This document shows positions 34,919-46,438 of a stretch of 64,000 bases of DNA, in pieces (the first letter of the stretch is position 1; each line of letters starts with the position of its first letter). A program made the translations under genes and the position numbers. The notes under the pieces were generated by a model. It was not told the DNA's origin, did no database searches, and saw nothing but the letters and a program-made list of their open reading frames with translations. Source of the stretch: Polytrichum commune (Eukaryota > Streptophyta > Polytrichopsida > Polytrichales > Polytrichaceae); contig OX485805.1 of NCBI GenBank assembly GCA_950295325.1, forward strand, positions 58,242,758 through 58,306,757, read 5' to 3'.

Positions 34919-35970
34919 CTCACCCCCACCAAACGGAGTCGATGCCCTCATCGACTATACTCGTAGTCGGCACACCAATTCTCAAGTTGCCATCCTCTAT
35001 GGTGCGGCATTGTGTTTACCTTAGGGCGCGACCCCCACAATGCATCTTCAAATTTGGCATAGTCCCAAAGGTGTCGTTCCTAGGTGGTCCGTTAGCAACC
35101 TTGGATCTCTCATCCAAGGACCTAACCTATACTAGACCCACCTACTTTGAGACTCACTTGGGTTGCCCCTCCTTTGGGGCCTCCCCCGTTAGGCTCCACT
35201 AGCCTAACCTGACACATCTAGGCGAGACCTCAACGCTTCCACTAAGTTGTCTCGGTTGCAACTCCGAGATGGCTTTCCATTGTTAAGCCACGCCTCGATC
35301 GCACGGGGGTGATGCCAAGTCCCGCCCGACTCGGTTCCCACTTTGCTCTTTCGAGACATGGGTTCATGACTCCCATGCGCCAACTCTCGTTAGCTCGCGG
35401 GTAGCACTTTTATGAGCACGCGCCATCACCTTGTCCCCGCCCGGACAAGCCCACAACTAAGAAGTTTCTTGGTTTTATCCAAGGCCCCTCCAAGCCATGG
35501 CCCCAATTACTCGGCTTACCCAACCTAGTTTGGCATGTCTATTCCCACTCTTCCATTAACCAAGCACAAGTACAAGACTAGGACCTCATCTCATACTTTT
35601 CTCTTTGCACCACTAAAGTTTGGACTTTATTCCTTCAAGCCAAAGAACAAATACATGATGTGGAGTAATTAGCCTCGAAGCTAAGTGTGCTACTAGCGTC
35701 TCTCCCCCACTAAAGGAGATTGATGTCCTCATCAATGCCTACACTTCATTTCATTGGAGTGTCTAGCCTTAGTTTCTTCAAAGTGCTTTACCAATTCCTT
35801 GCCGTTCATCATGTCTCTTGCCGCTACCCAAACGGCTTCTTTCTCATGGTATCCTCACCATTTCACCAAGTACTTCTTTGTACATTTTCTTTCATTTTTA
35901 CTTGGGCTTCCTACACTTGAGGATGCCCTCCTACCTCATGTTCCAAATGACGTCCACAAGGTGGGGAGGT

Positions 35971-36944
35971 TGTCGCGCACCTCTCCATGAGGAGTGCCCG
36001 AAACACCATGGGCACAAGGGGGACCCCGGAGTGACACCCGGGACTTGTGGCGCCGTTGGTGAGAGGGCCCAAGTGATCCTAGTGTGGGTGAGGGCCCCGG
36101 GCGTTGGGAACGCCTCCCACCCACGAAGACTAGGAGGCACAAGGGTAAGGCCATGAGTTATGCGTAGCTCATGGCGTGGTGATTCTAGAAAGCTCAAGAA
36201 CACCTCAATCGGAGGTGTGAGCTAGGAGTTATGGCCATTTGAGTGGGGCGCTGTCCCGGGACAGCGCCCTGTTACAGCAGTGCCTGGGAGCGATTCCCGG
36301 GACTGCCAAGGATCAAACAGGCATAACTTCCTCAACACTTGCCCGAATGGGGCAAGTGAGGAGTCCATCGGCATCTACGTGAAGCGTAGATGAAGATGGA
36401 GTGGTTGGTTGTTATGATCAGACATCATACAAGGAAGTTATGATGGTCTGAAGCTGCTGGGGGGTTCTAGGCCCAGCAGCTAAAGGAAAATGTCCACTTG
36501 GCCCCAACTCTTGGTAGAGAGACAAGAGGTTGGTTGACGGTGGGGTAGGGGCCCCGCGTAGAGTCCTAGAGGCTTATATGGGTGAGGTGGTGTGGCCTCA
36601 CCCACCCGAGGCCGAACGGCAAGGCCTCCATGGGCTTTGGCCTATTGTGAGGCCATAGTTGCCTAGTATGCTTCGGGTTGTTGTAGTGTTGATCCGGCAA
36701 CGCGATGATCAACATAGGATTGGACTTCCATGGATGGAAGTCCACATTGGGGAAATGGGTTACCGATTAAGGGGTGAGTCCCGAAAGCAAAGTAGGAGGG
36801 TTGGTTCCCTCCTATGAACTATTGGTCCGGGGTAAGAGGAGCTATCCATTAGCATGGCGGAATGCGAAGGGTTAGCGACTCGTAACCTTTGCTAGAATTG
36901 AAAATTGGCAAGATTATTAAGGGACCTAGCAAGGGTTGCGACAC
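35971..36944 (+). repeat. 5' LTR of the inner family B copy
   Basis: TGTCGCGCACC...GGTTGCGACA. Contains several long inverted repeats, including a perfect 24-bp one (GGGCGCTGTCCC and its complement) near 36246. Confidence 0.96.
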
Positions 36945-36946
36945 TT

Positions 36947-36964
36947 GGTATCAGAGCAGGGTTC
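36947..36964 (+). promoter_or_regulatory. Primer-binding site, tRNA-iMet type
   Basis: TGGTATCAGAGCAGGGTT, two bases after the 5' LTR. The first 12 bases are the standard plant tRNA-iMet complement. Confidence 0.95.
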
Positions 36965-37920
36965 CAAGTTTTGAGCTCGCACTTTGAGGGAAACATGGCT
37001 ATCAAAAATGCGGGTTATGATGGTGAGCCCGGGGTTTCCAAAAGGTTGTGAGGCTCAAATTGGAACAAGGATCATGTGCAAGTGGAATTTGACCATACCA
37101 TTGGTTCTAATGACAATGGTGGGCATGAGGGTGGATTTGGTAAGGAAAATGGAGGAGTGCTTTGAAAAGGGCTCCCGCAAACCTCAAAAAAACATTTGGG
37201 GCCTAGAATACCGAATGCACCCAAAACCTTGGAGGGTATTAATGTTGGATTGAAATTTCAATTCGAGATGCTTCGAAGGTTCGGATGTTGAAATGAACTT
37301 GGTGCTAATGAGGCACTCATGGCCTCTTATGGCCTATGTGCGCTATTCAAACGCACAAATGAAGGATACACCTAAAACGGACGAGCTTTCTAAGAAATGC
37401 ATCGTTTTAGGTGGGGCTTTAAAAGCGGGTGGTGGATGCCTTGTTTAAGTCCCCAAGGCTTCTTGAGGACATGGTGGGGACCATCAAGTTCGCAAGAGCA
37501 TTGAAGCCGATGGTCCCAAAGAGAAGTTTGGCGGCGCATCACCACAAGTGGCTTTAGCCAAAGTAGGTCCCAAAGAAATGAGTGCAAATTGTTTGGTCCA
37601 TTTTACTTAGGCAAAACATGTTGGTGCCGCGGACGGAATGTTGAAAGGTGGCTTTATGCTTCCAAAGCAAATCATATTTGTGCCGCGGACGGAATGTTGG
37701 GAGGTGGGTTTGTCCTACCAAGGCAATTCATGTTCGTGCCGCGGACGGAGTGTGGGAAGGTGGCTTTGTGCTACCAAGGCAAAACATGTTTGTTTTGCGG
37801 ACAAACTATTAGAAATTGGTTTTGTGGCACCAAACCAATTTATCCCGCGCACGAAATGTTTGAAGTTGGCTTTGCGGACCAAGCCAAGCCAAGTTGCGGA
37901 GGACCAAATGTAAGACGATG
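36965..37920 (+). pseudogene. Gag-region remnant of the inner family B copy, with minisatellite
   Basis: Coding-like sequence with stops and frameshifts from about 36995, followed by the 57-bp minisatellite (37600-37915), which is open over 116 codons (37589-37939) and encodes Cys/Trp-rich repeats. No classical CCHC knuckle or capsid domain can be recognised. The gag assignment is by position only. Confidence 0.5.
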
Positions 37921-38064
37921 GCATTGTGGCCAAGGCTAGTAGCCTTAAGCCGAGGCCAAGTCTTTTGTACCTTGAGGCTCAAATGAATGGGAGATATGTC
38001 TCATGAGTTGACAAAGAGGCAATGGACTCTTTCATGAGCCCAAAGCTCACAAGGGAGTTGGGGC

Positions 38065-38550
38065 TTGCCAATTGATAGAGCGGGCAAGCCCACCAAGGTG
38101 CGGTTTGGAAAGGGCGAACCGCATGAGACAAAGGAGGCCGCGATGCATGTAACCTTTCAATGTGGGACATTGGATTTTTGTCAAAATTTCACACCAAGTG
38201 AAATAGATGAAATGCATGTCATTGTGAAGGCCGCCTTCTTTGAAACTCACATGATAGATGTGAGGTGCAAGCCGGGTGTTTGCAATGCATTATGATGTGT
38301 CATAATAGCAAAGAATTGAAGTTCAAATTGACAAGGACTCCTATGGTAGGAGGACCCAAGTTGAATTTGGTCTTAATGGACCAAATGCAAAATATAAACA
38401 TAATTGTCGTGGTTCAATTGGAGCAACTCCAAAGAATGTATGGGGAGGCGAGGAAAGATGGGCCTCCCCCAAATCACATTGGTGGGATGTTGGTGAGATA
38501 CAAGGATGTATTCACCAATGTGTTGCCCAAAAAAATTACCGCCAAGGAGT
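38065..38550 (+). pseudogene. Protease region of the inner family B copy, running to the start of a missing RT
   Basis: Two overlapping frames encode the HVTFQCGTLDFCQNF / DEMHVIVKAAFFETHMIDV region and then PPPNHIGGMLVRYKDVFTNV with VLPKKI, which in chromoviruses stands just before RT. Within about 60 bases the sequence passes to an IEFLRYVVTKD-like motif from the end of RT. The roughly 500-base RT palm with the Y/F-x-DD site is absent. Confidence 0.65.
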
Positions 38551-38764
38551 GAAAAATAACTTTGCTCAACGAGAGATTGAGTTCTTGAGGTATGTGGTGA
38601 CAAAGGATGTTGGTGGATGAACATGAAGAATGTCAAAGCAATCCAAAAGGAGAATTGGCCCTTCATTCAAAAAAATGCTTAGGTCATTTGTTGGCCTAGC
38701 CAACTACTACCACCACCTCATTCAAGAGTTTTTGAAGGTTGCTAGGACCTTAATCAACTTATTG

Positions 38765-39665
38765 AGGAAAATGGCTATCCCAAAAGTGGGATGAGCCTTG
38801 TCACCAAGCCTTTGGGGAGCTCAAAAACAAGTTCTCTTCACAAGATGTGGTTAAGTTTCCGGATTTTCGTAAGCATTTTGAGGTGCACATGGAGGCGAAG
38901 GATTTTACCATTGGCGGATGTTGATCCAAGATGGATGACCATTGCTTATGGGAGCATTAAGCTCCATGGTTGTTGAACCTTGTCCGGCGTGTGCAAGAAA
39001 TGGTTATCCCAAGAGTGGGATGAGCCTTGCCACAAAGCCTTCGGGAAGCTTAAGACCAAGTTCTCTTCGCCGCCCGTGTTCAAGTTCGTGGAGTTGGCAA
39101 ACCTTTGAGGTGCATACGGGGGCGGGTGACTTTACCATTGGCGGATGTTAAGGCAAAATGGATGGCCATTGCATATAACAGCATGAAGCTTGATGGTTGT
39201 TCAACCTTGTCCAACTTGTGCAAGAAATGGCTATCCCAAGAGTGGGATGAGCCTTGCCACCAAGTCTTTGAGGAGCTTAAGACCAAGTTCTATCGCCACC
39301 CGTGCTCAAGTTTTTGGAGTTTGACAAACCTTTTGAGGTGCATACGGGGGCGAGTGACTTTACCATTGGTGGATGTTGATGCACGATGGATGACCATTGT
39401 ATATGGGAGCATGAAGCTCGATGGTTGTCCGACCTTGTGTGACTCGTGAAAGAAATGGCTATCCCAAGAATGGGATGAGCCTTGTCACCAAGTCTTTGGG
39501 GAGCTTAAGAGCAAGTTCTCTTCGCCGCCCGTGCTCAAGTTCGCGGAGCTTGACAAACCTTTTGAGGTGCATACGGGGGTGAATGACTTTGCCAATGGTG
39601 GATTTTGTGTAAGATGGATGGCCATTGCATATGGGAGCATGAAGCTCGATGGTTGTCAAAGAAGA
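38765..39665 (+). repeat. Four tandem RNase H-like segments in the inner family B copy
   Basis: GTGGGATGAGCC recurs at about 38787, 39016, 39243 and 39471, a 227-229-bp period (76 codons). Each unit reads QEWDEPCHQVFEELKTKFS, then FEVHTGASDFTIGG, then SMKLDG. In Ty3 pol this stretch occurs once. The catalytic TDAS aspartate is replaced in the units (TGAS, TGVN, MEAK). Small indels break the frame between units. Confidence 0.88.
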
Positions 39666-39790
39666 CAACCAACTCATGACAAAGAACTTCTTTGCCGTAG
39701 TGCATTGCTTGAAGATGTGGCGACATTATATGGGGTCGCACAAAGCAAAGGTCTACATGGACAATGTGTCCTAAAAGTATTTTGACATAC
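39666..39790 (+). pseudogene. Rest of RNase H, single copy, inner family B copy
   Basis: After the last repeat unit the frame reads QRRQPTHDKELL and a following tract matching the KELLAVV..L..WRHY part of Ty3 RNase H with frameshifts. It then passes into the connection to integrase. Confidence 0.55.
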
Positions 39791-40019
39791 AAGCATAAGT
39801 GAACGCCAAGTCATTGCGGAGGCATGATAGTTTGGCGCTTATGAAGGTGGATTTGATCCACAAACCGGACCGTGGAAATGTGGTGCCGGATGCGCGAAGT
39901 AGACCGGAAGAGTTCCAAGCAATGAGAACCATCCAAACCTTGTGGCTAATGTGTGCCGGCGAAGAAAACTTGTGATGCAAGATACGGGAGGGGTAAATTA
40001 ACTACCCCAAAGCACAAAA

Positions 40020-40915
40020 GCTTTTAGGTGAGCTTCGCAAGAGCAAGGTGCTCAAAGAGGTTAAGTTGGTGGACGGATTGTTCAAGTGCAAACAAAGTCG
40101 GGTATATGTGCCACAAGGCAAGTTGAGGCTATCGGTTTTGAAGGAGGAATATGATAGTCCTATTGCCGGCCATAGAGGAGAAAAAAAAAACCGCCATAGA
40201 ATGGTGTCAAAGAGGTACCATTGGCGGTGCATAAAGGAAGATATAGCCCACTTTGTGAAGGCTTGAATCAAAGTGCAAAGTGAACCGAGCCTCTTACCAA
40301 AAGCAAGGCGGCTTCTTGCAACCGTTGCCTATCCCGTTGGCGCCATGGCATGGTATGTGCATGGACTTGATCACAAGTTTGCCGGAGTCACATGGGTATG
40401 ATGCCATCTTGTTGATGGTAGAGCGGTTTGCCAAGTGGGCACACATGGTGCCGATAGTGGGAACCGCCACCGCGTTGGAGACCGCATAGCCTTTTCTCAA
40501 AGGATGGTTGAGGCACCACGGGTTGCCAAGAGTGATTGTGTGGGATCAAGATCCAAAGTTCACAAGTGCATTTTCAATGCATTGCTCTAAGGACGTCGGA
40601 ATGAAACTAAGGTTTAGCACGACCTTGCATTCCCAAATGAATGGGAAATCGGAACGTGTGAATGGAGTCTTGAAGCAATACTTGAGGAACTTGGTGGGGG
40701 CGGACCAAGGAGATTGGGCGGACTATGTGGGTCGAGCGGAGTGTAATTGCAATGTAGCCACGCACTTGGCTACCAAGGGGTGGTCTTTGGTGGTGGCTTA
40801 TGGAGTGGATGCGCTCCAACCTATTAACCTAGCTCTCGAGGGGGCACATTCAACACTAGAGTTCAACCAAGATGGTGAGGACTTGGCCAAGAATGTAAAC
40901 AAGTCTTGGAGATGA
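40020..40915 (+). pseudogene. Integrase of the inner family B copy, DDE residues kept, frame broken
   Basis: Zinc-binding region 40048-40266 (KEEYDSPIAGHRGE, then RYHWRCIKEDIAHFVKA), core 40280-40489 (Asp in MDLITSLP) and 40508-40915 (Asp in WDQDPKFTS, Glu in GKSERVNG). A TAG at 40487-40489 lies in the same frame as the next block. The minus-strand copies carry the same stop, so it predates their spread. Confidence 0.85.
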
Positions 40916-41034
40916 CCAAGTTGTTGGTGGAGAAAACCCGAAGGTGCTACGGAGTGCAAGTCAATGCCGGAAGACGCGAAGTGGAGAATGAGGTGGGCCA
41001 AAAGGCGTTGTTGAATGTGAACAACTTCACTTAG

Positions 41035-41463
41035 CCGGAAGGCCTCACTCCAAAGTTTATGTCCAAAATTGGAGCTCCGTTTCCCATTGTGGAACAAGTG
41101 GTCAAGGACATATATAAGTTGGAATTACCGCCCAAGATCAAAGTGCATCCGACATTTCATGTCTCATTACGAAAGTCATTTTAGGACGACACCTTGTGGC
41201 CCGATCACAAGCAAGTGATTAGGCCACCTCCCGACCTTGTGGACGTCATTTGGAACATGAGGTAAGAGGGCATCCTCAAGTGTAGGAAGCCCAAGTGAAA
41301 ATGAAAGAAAAAGTACAAAGGAGTACTTGGTGAAATGGTGAGGATACCATGAGAAAGAAACCGCTTGGGTGGCGGCAAGAGACATGGTCAACACCAATGA
41401 ATTGGTGAAGCACTTTGGAGAAACTAAGGCTAAGGATTCCAATAAAATGAAGCGTAGGCATTG
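41035..41463 (+). pseudogene. Integrase C-terminus and chromodomain of the inner family B copy
   Basis: 41041-41200 encodes the LTPKFMSKIGAPFPIVEQVV and KVHPTFHVS motifs of chromovirus integrase ends. 41315-41463 encodes a chromodomain: EYLVKW, a TGA at 41339-41341, then GYHEKETAWVAARD and NELVKHFGE. Chromodomains can direct insertion to modified-histone chromatin. The TGA replaces the residue usually found between KW and GY. Confidence 0.75.
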
Positions 41464-42278
41464 ATGAGGACATCAATCTCCTTTAGTGGGGGAGAGACGC
41501 TAGTAGCACACTTAGCTTCGAGGTTAATTACTCCACAACATTAACTTGTTCTTTGGCTTGAGGGAATAAAGTCCAAACTTTAGTGGTGCAAAGAGAAAAG
41601 TATGAGATGAGGTCCTAGTCTTGTACTTGTGCTTGGTTAATGGAAGAGGGGGAATAGATATGCCAAACTAGGTTGGGTAAGCCGAGTAATTGGGGGCCAT
41701 GGCTTGGAGGGGCCTTGGATAAAACCAAGAAACTTCTTAGTTGTGGGCTTGTCCGGGCGGGGACAAGGTGATGGCGCGTGCTCATAAAAGTGCTACCCGC
41801 GAGCTAACGAAAGTTGGCGCATGGGAGTCATGAACCCATGTCTCGAAAGAGCAAAGTGGGAACCGAGTCGGGCGGGACTTGGCATCACCCCCGTGCGATC
41901 GAGGCGTGGCTTAACAATGGAAAGTCATCTCGGAGTTGCAACCGAGACAACTTAGTGGAAGCGTTGAGGTCTCGCCTAGATGTGTCAGGTTAGGCTAGAG
42001 GAGCCTAACGGGGGAGGCCCCAAAGGAGGGGCAACCCAAGTGAGTCCTAAAGTAGGTGGGTCTAGTATAGGTTAGGTCCTTGGATGACAGATCCAAGGTC
42101 GCTAACGGACCACCTAGGAACGACACCTTTGGGACCATGCCAAATTTGAAGATGCATTGTGGGGGTCGCGCCCTAAGGTAAACACAATGCCGCACCATAG
42201 AGGATGGCAACTTGAGAATTGGTGTGCCGACTACAAGTATAGTCGATGAGGGCATCGACTCCGTTTGGTGGGGGTGAG
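41464..42278 (+). other. 3' non-coding part of the inner family B copy, with polypurine tract
   Basis: About 800 bp with no protein signal, conserved in the other copies (for example 21585-22370). It ends in GGTGGGGGTGAG (42267-42278) next to the 3' LTR, a fit for the plus-strand primer. Confidence 0.75.
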
Positions 42279-43251
42279 TGTCGCGCACCTCTCCATGAGG
42301 AGTGCCCGAAACACCATGGGCACAAGGGGGACCCCGGAGTGACACCCGGGACTTGTGGCGCCGTTGGTGAGAGGGCCCAAGTGATCCTAGTGTGGGTGAG
42401 GGCCCCGGGCGTTGGGAACGCCTCCCACCCACGAAGACTAGGAGGCACAAGGGTAAGGCCATGAGTTATGCGTAGCTCATGGCGTGGTGATTCTAGAAAG
42501 CTCAAGAACACCTCAATCGGAGGTGTGAGCTAGGAGTTATGGCCATTTGAGTGGGGCGCTGTCCCGGGACAGCGCCCTGTTACAGCAGTGCCTGGGAGCG
42601 ATTCCCGGGACTGCCAAGGATCAAACAGGCATAACTTCCTCAACACTTGCCCGAATGGGGCAAGTGAGGAGTCCATCGGCATCTACGTGAAGCGTAGATG
42701 AAGATGGAGTGGTTGGTTGTTATGATCAGACATCATACAAGGAAGTTATGATGGTCTGAAGCTGCTGGGGGGTTCTAGGCCCAGCAGCTAAAGGAAAATG
42801 TCCACTTGGCCCCAACTCTTGGTAGAGAGACAAGAGGTTGGTTGACGGTGGGGTAGGGGCCCCGCGTAGAGTCCTAGAGGCTTATATGGGTGAGGTGGTG
42901 TGGCCTCACCCACCCGAGGCCGAACGGCAAGGCCTCCATGGGCTTTGGCCTATTGTGAGGCCATAGTTGCCTAGTATGCTTCGGGTTGTTGTAGTGTTGA
43001 TCCGGCAACGCGATGATCAACATAGGATTGGACTTCCATGGATGGAAGTCCACATTGGGGAAATGGGTTACCGATTAAGGGGTGAGTCCCGAAAGCAAAG
43101 TAGGAGGGTTGGTTCCCTCCTATGAACTATTGGTCCGGGGTAAGAGGAGCTATCCATTAGCATGGCGGAATGCGAAGGGTTAGCGACTCGTAACCTTTGC
43201 TAGAATTGAAAATTGGCAAGATTATTAAGGGACCTAGCAAGGGTTGCGACA
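42279..43251 (+). repeat. 3' LTR of the inner family B copy
   Basis: 973 bp, near-identical to 35971-36944, followed by the GAGGT duplicate. Confidence 0.96.
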
Positions 43252-43256
43252 GAGGT

Positions 43257-44480
43257 GGCCTAATCACTTGTTTGTGATCGGGCCACAAGGTGTCGTCCTT
43301 AAATCGTTTTAGGAATGAGACATGAAATGTGGGATGCACTTTGATCTTGGGCGGTAATTCCAACTTATATATGTCCTTGAACACTTGTTCCACAATGGAA
43401 AACGGAGCTCCAATTTTGGACATGAACTTTGGAGTGAGGCCTTCCGGCTAGGTGAAGTTGTTCACATTCAACAACACCTTCTGGCCCACCTCATTCTCCA
43501 CTTCGCGTCTTCCGGCATTGACTTGCACTCCGTAGCACCTTCGGGCTTTCTCCACCAACAACTTGGTCATCTCCAAGACTTGTTTACCATCCTTGGCCAA
43601 ATCCTCACCATCTTGGTTAAACTCTAGTGTTCAATGTGCCCCCTCGAGAGCTAGGTTAATAGGTTGGAGTGCATCCACTCCATAAGCCACCACGAAAGAC
43701 CACCCCTTGGTAGTCAAGTGCGTGGCTATATTGCAATTACACTCCGCTCGACCCACATAGTCCACCCAATCTCCTTGGTCCGCCCCCACCAAGTTCCTCA
43801 AGTATTGCTTCAAGACTCCATTCACACGTTCCGTTTTCCCATCCATTTGGGAATGCAAGGCCGTGCTAAACTTTAGTTTCATTCCGACCTCCTTAGAGAA
43901 ATGCATTGAAAATGCACTTGTGAAATTTGGATCTTGATCCCACACAATCACTTTTGGCAACCCGTGGTGCCTCAACCATCATTTGAGAAAAGGCTATGCG
44001 GTCTCCAACGCGGTGGCGGTTCCCACAATCGGCACCATGTGTGCCAACTTGGCAAACCGCTCTACCATCAACAAGATGGTATCATACCCATGTGACTCCG
44101 GCAAACTTGTGATCGAATCCATGCACATAGTATGCCATGGCGCCGACGGGATAGGCAACGGTTGCAAGAAACCGCCTTGCTTTTGGTAAGAGGCTCGGTT
44201 CACTTGGCACTTTATTCACGCCTTCACAAAGTGGGTTATATCCTCCTTTATGCACCGCCAATGGTACCTCCATGACACCATTCTATGGCGGTTTTTTCTT
44301 TCTCCTCTATGGCTGGCAATAGGACTATCACATTTTTCCTTCAAAACCGATAGCCTCAACTTGCCTTGAGGCACATACACCCGACTTTGCTTACACTTGA
44401 ACAATCCGTCCACCAACTTAACCTCTTTGAGCACCTTGCTCTTGCGAAGCTCACCTAAAAGCTTTTGTGCCTCGGGGTAG
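43257..44480 (-). pseudogene. Integrase remnant of the outer family B copy
   Basis: Minus-strand frames 44434-44216 (zinc-binding region), 44203-43994 and 43975-43631 (DDE core, with WDQDPNFTS and GKTERVNG) and 43423-43260 (integrase end). It keeps the zinc-binding block that 20600-28072 has shortened, but is broken by stops and shifts. Confidence 0.82.
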
Positions 44481-44829
44481 TTAATTTACCCCTCCCGTAT
44501 CTTGCATCACAAGTTTCCTTTGCCGGCACACATTAGCCACAAGGTTTGGATGGTTCTCATTACTTGGAACTCATCCGGTCTACTTAGCGCATCCGGCACC
44601 ACATTTCCATGGTCCGGTTTGTGGACCAAATCCACCTTCATAAGCGCCAAACTATCATGCCACCGCAATGACTTGGCGCTCACTTGTGCTTGTATACGTT
44701 AAAATACTTTTAGGACACATTGTCCATGTAGACCTTTGCTTTGTGCGACCCCAAATAATGTCGCCACATCTTCAAGCAATGCACTACGGCAAAGAAGTTC
44801 TTTGTCATGAGTTGGTTGTCTTCTTTGAC

Positions 44830-45490
44830 AACCATCGAGCCTCAAGCCCCCATATGCAAAGGCCATCCATCTTACATTAACAATCCATCATTGGCAAAGT
44901 TACTCGCCCCCGTATGCACCTCAAAAGGTTTGTCAAACTCCATGAACTTGAGCACGGGCGGTGAAGAAAACTTGCTCTTAAGCTCCCCAAAGACTTGGTG
45001 ACAAGGCTAGTCCCACTCTTGGGATAGCCATTTCTTTCACAAGTCGGACAAGGTCTTACAACTATCGAGCTTCATGCTCCCATGTGCAATGGCCATATTT
45101 TTTTTTTTACATCCACATCCGCCAAATAAAGTCTTTCGCCCCCATATGCACCTCAAAAGGTATGTCAAACTCCGCGAACTTGAGCACGGGCGGCGAAGAG
45201 AACTTCGTCTTAAGCTCCTCAATGGCTTGGTGGCACGGCTCATCCCACTCTTGGGATAGTCATTTCTTGCACAAGCCGGACAAGGTTCGACAACCATGGA
45301 GCTTAATGCTCTCATAAGCAATGGTCATCCATCTTGGATCAACATCCGCCAATGATAAAGTCCTTCGTCTCCATGTGCACCTCAAAATGCTTATGAAAAC
45401 CCGGAAACTTAACCACATCTTGTGAAGAGAACTTGCTCTTGAGCTTTCCAAGGGCTTGGTGACAAGGCTCATCCCACTCTTGGGATAGCC
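44830..45490 (-). repeat. Tandem RNase H-like segments of the outer family B copy
   Basis: CACTCTTGGGATAG landmarks at 45014, 45246 and 45475 (232 and 229 bp apart) plus a leading unit. Same amplification as in the other two copies but more diverged, including a T run near 45096. Confidence 0.82.
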
Positions 45491-45807
45491 ATTTTCCTCA
45501 ATAAGTTGAATAAGGTCCTAGCAACCTTAGAAAACTCTCGAATGAAGTTGTGGTACTAATTGGCTAGGCCAACAAATGACCTAAGCCCTTTTGAATCAAG
45601 GGCCAATTCTCCTTTTGGATTGCCTTCACATTCTTCATGTTCGTCCACCAACTTCCTTTGTCACCACATGCCTCAAGAACTCAATTTCTTCTTGAGCAAA
45701 GTTGCAATTCACTTCTTGGCGGTAACATTTTGAGCAACACATTGGTGAATACATCCTTGTATCTCACCAACATCCCACAAGTATGGTTTGGGGGAGGCCC
45801 ATCTTTC

Positions 45808-46197
45808 CTAGCCTCCCCATGAGTTCCTTGGAGTTGCTTCAATTGAACCATGACCATTATGTTTACCATATTTCATTTGGTCCATTAAGACCAAATTCAA
45901 CTTGGGTCCTCCTACCATAGGAGTCCTTGTCAATTTGAACCTCAATTCTTTGCCATTATGACACATCATAATGCACGGCAAGCACACCGGCTTGCACCTC
46001 ACATCTATCATGTGAGTTTCAAAGAAGGCGGCCTTCACAATGACATGCATTTCATCTATTTCACATGGTGTGAAATTTTGACAAAAATCCAATGTCCCAC
46101 ATTGAAAGGTTACATGCATCGCGGCCTCCTTTGTCTCATGCGGTTCGCCCTTTCCAAACCGCACCTTGGTGGGCTTCACCACTCTACCAATCGGCAA
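45808..46197 (-). pseudogene. Protease-region remnant of the outer family B copy
   Basis: 129 codons matching 25016-25405 and 31467-31856 with a few substitutions (HVTFQCGTLDFCQNF retained). RT is missing beyond it, as in the other copies. Confidence 0.55.
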
Positions 46198-46438
46198 ACC
46201 CCAACTCCCTTGTGAGCTTTGGGGTCATGAAAGAGTCCATTGCCTCTTTGTCAACTCATGAGACATATCTCCGATTACTTGAGCCTCAAGGTATAAAAGA
46301 CTTGGCCTTGGCTTAAGGCTATTAGCCTTGGCCACAATGCCATAGTCTAACATTCGGTCCACGGCAACAATATGTTTTGGCTTGGTCCGCAAAGCCAACT
46401 TTTAACATCCCGTCCGCGGCACAAATATGTTCTAGCTT

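Larger units (their letters stand above)
35971..43251 (+). mobile_element. Inner chromovirus family B copy, plus strand
   Basis: 5' LTR 35971-36944, primer site 36947, interior, polypurine tract, 3' LTR 42279-43251, with GAGGT at 35966-35970 and 43252-43256. The site is intact in the copy at about 22618 (GGGAGGTGGCC), which confirms the insertion point. The LTRs are near-identical by eye and share rare variants (CTGTTACAGC, GGGAGCGATT), so it is young even though its coding capacity is broken. It defines the sense strand of the family. Confidence 0.97.
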
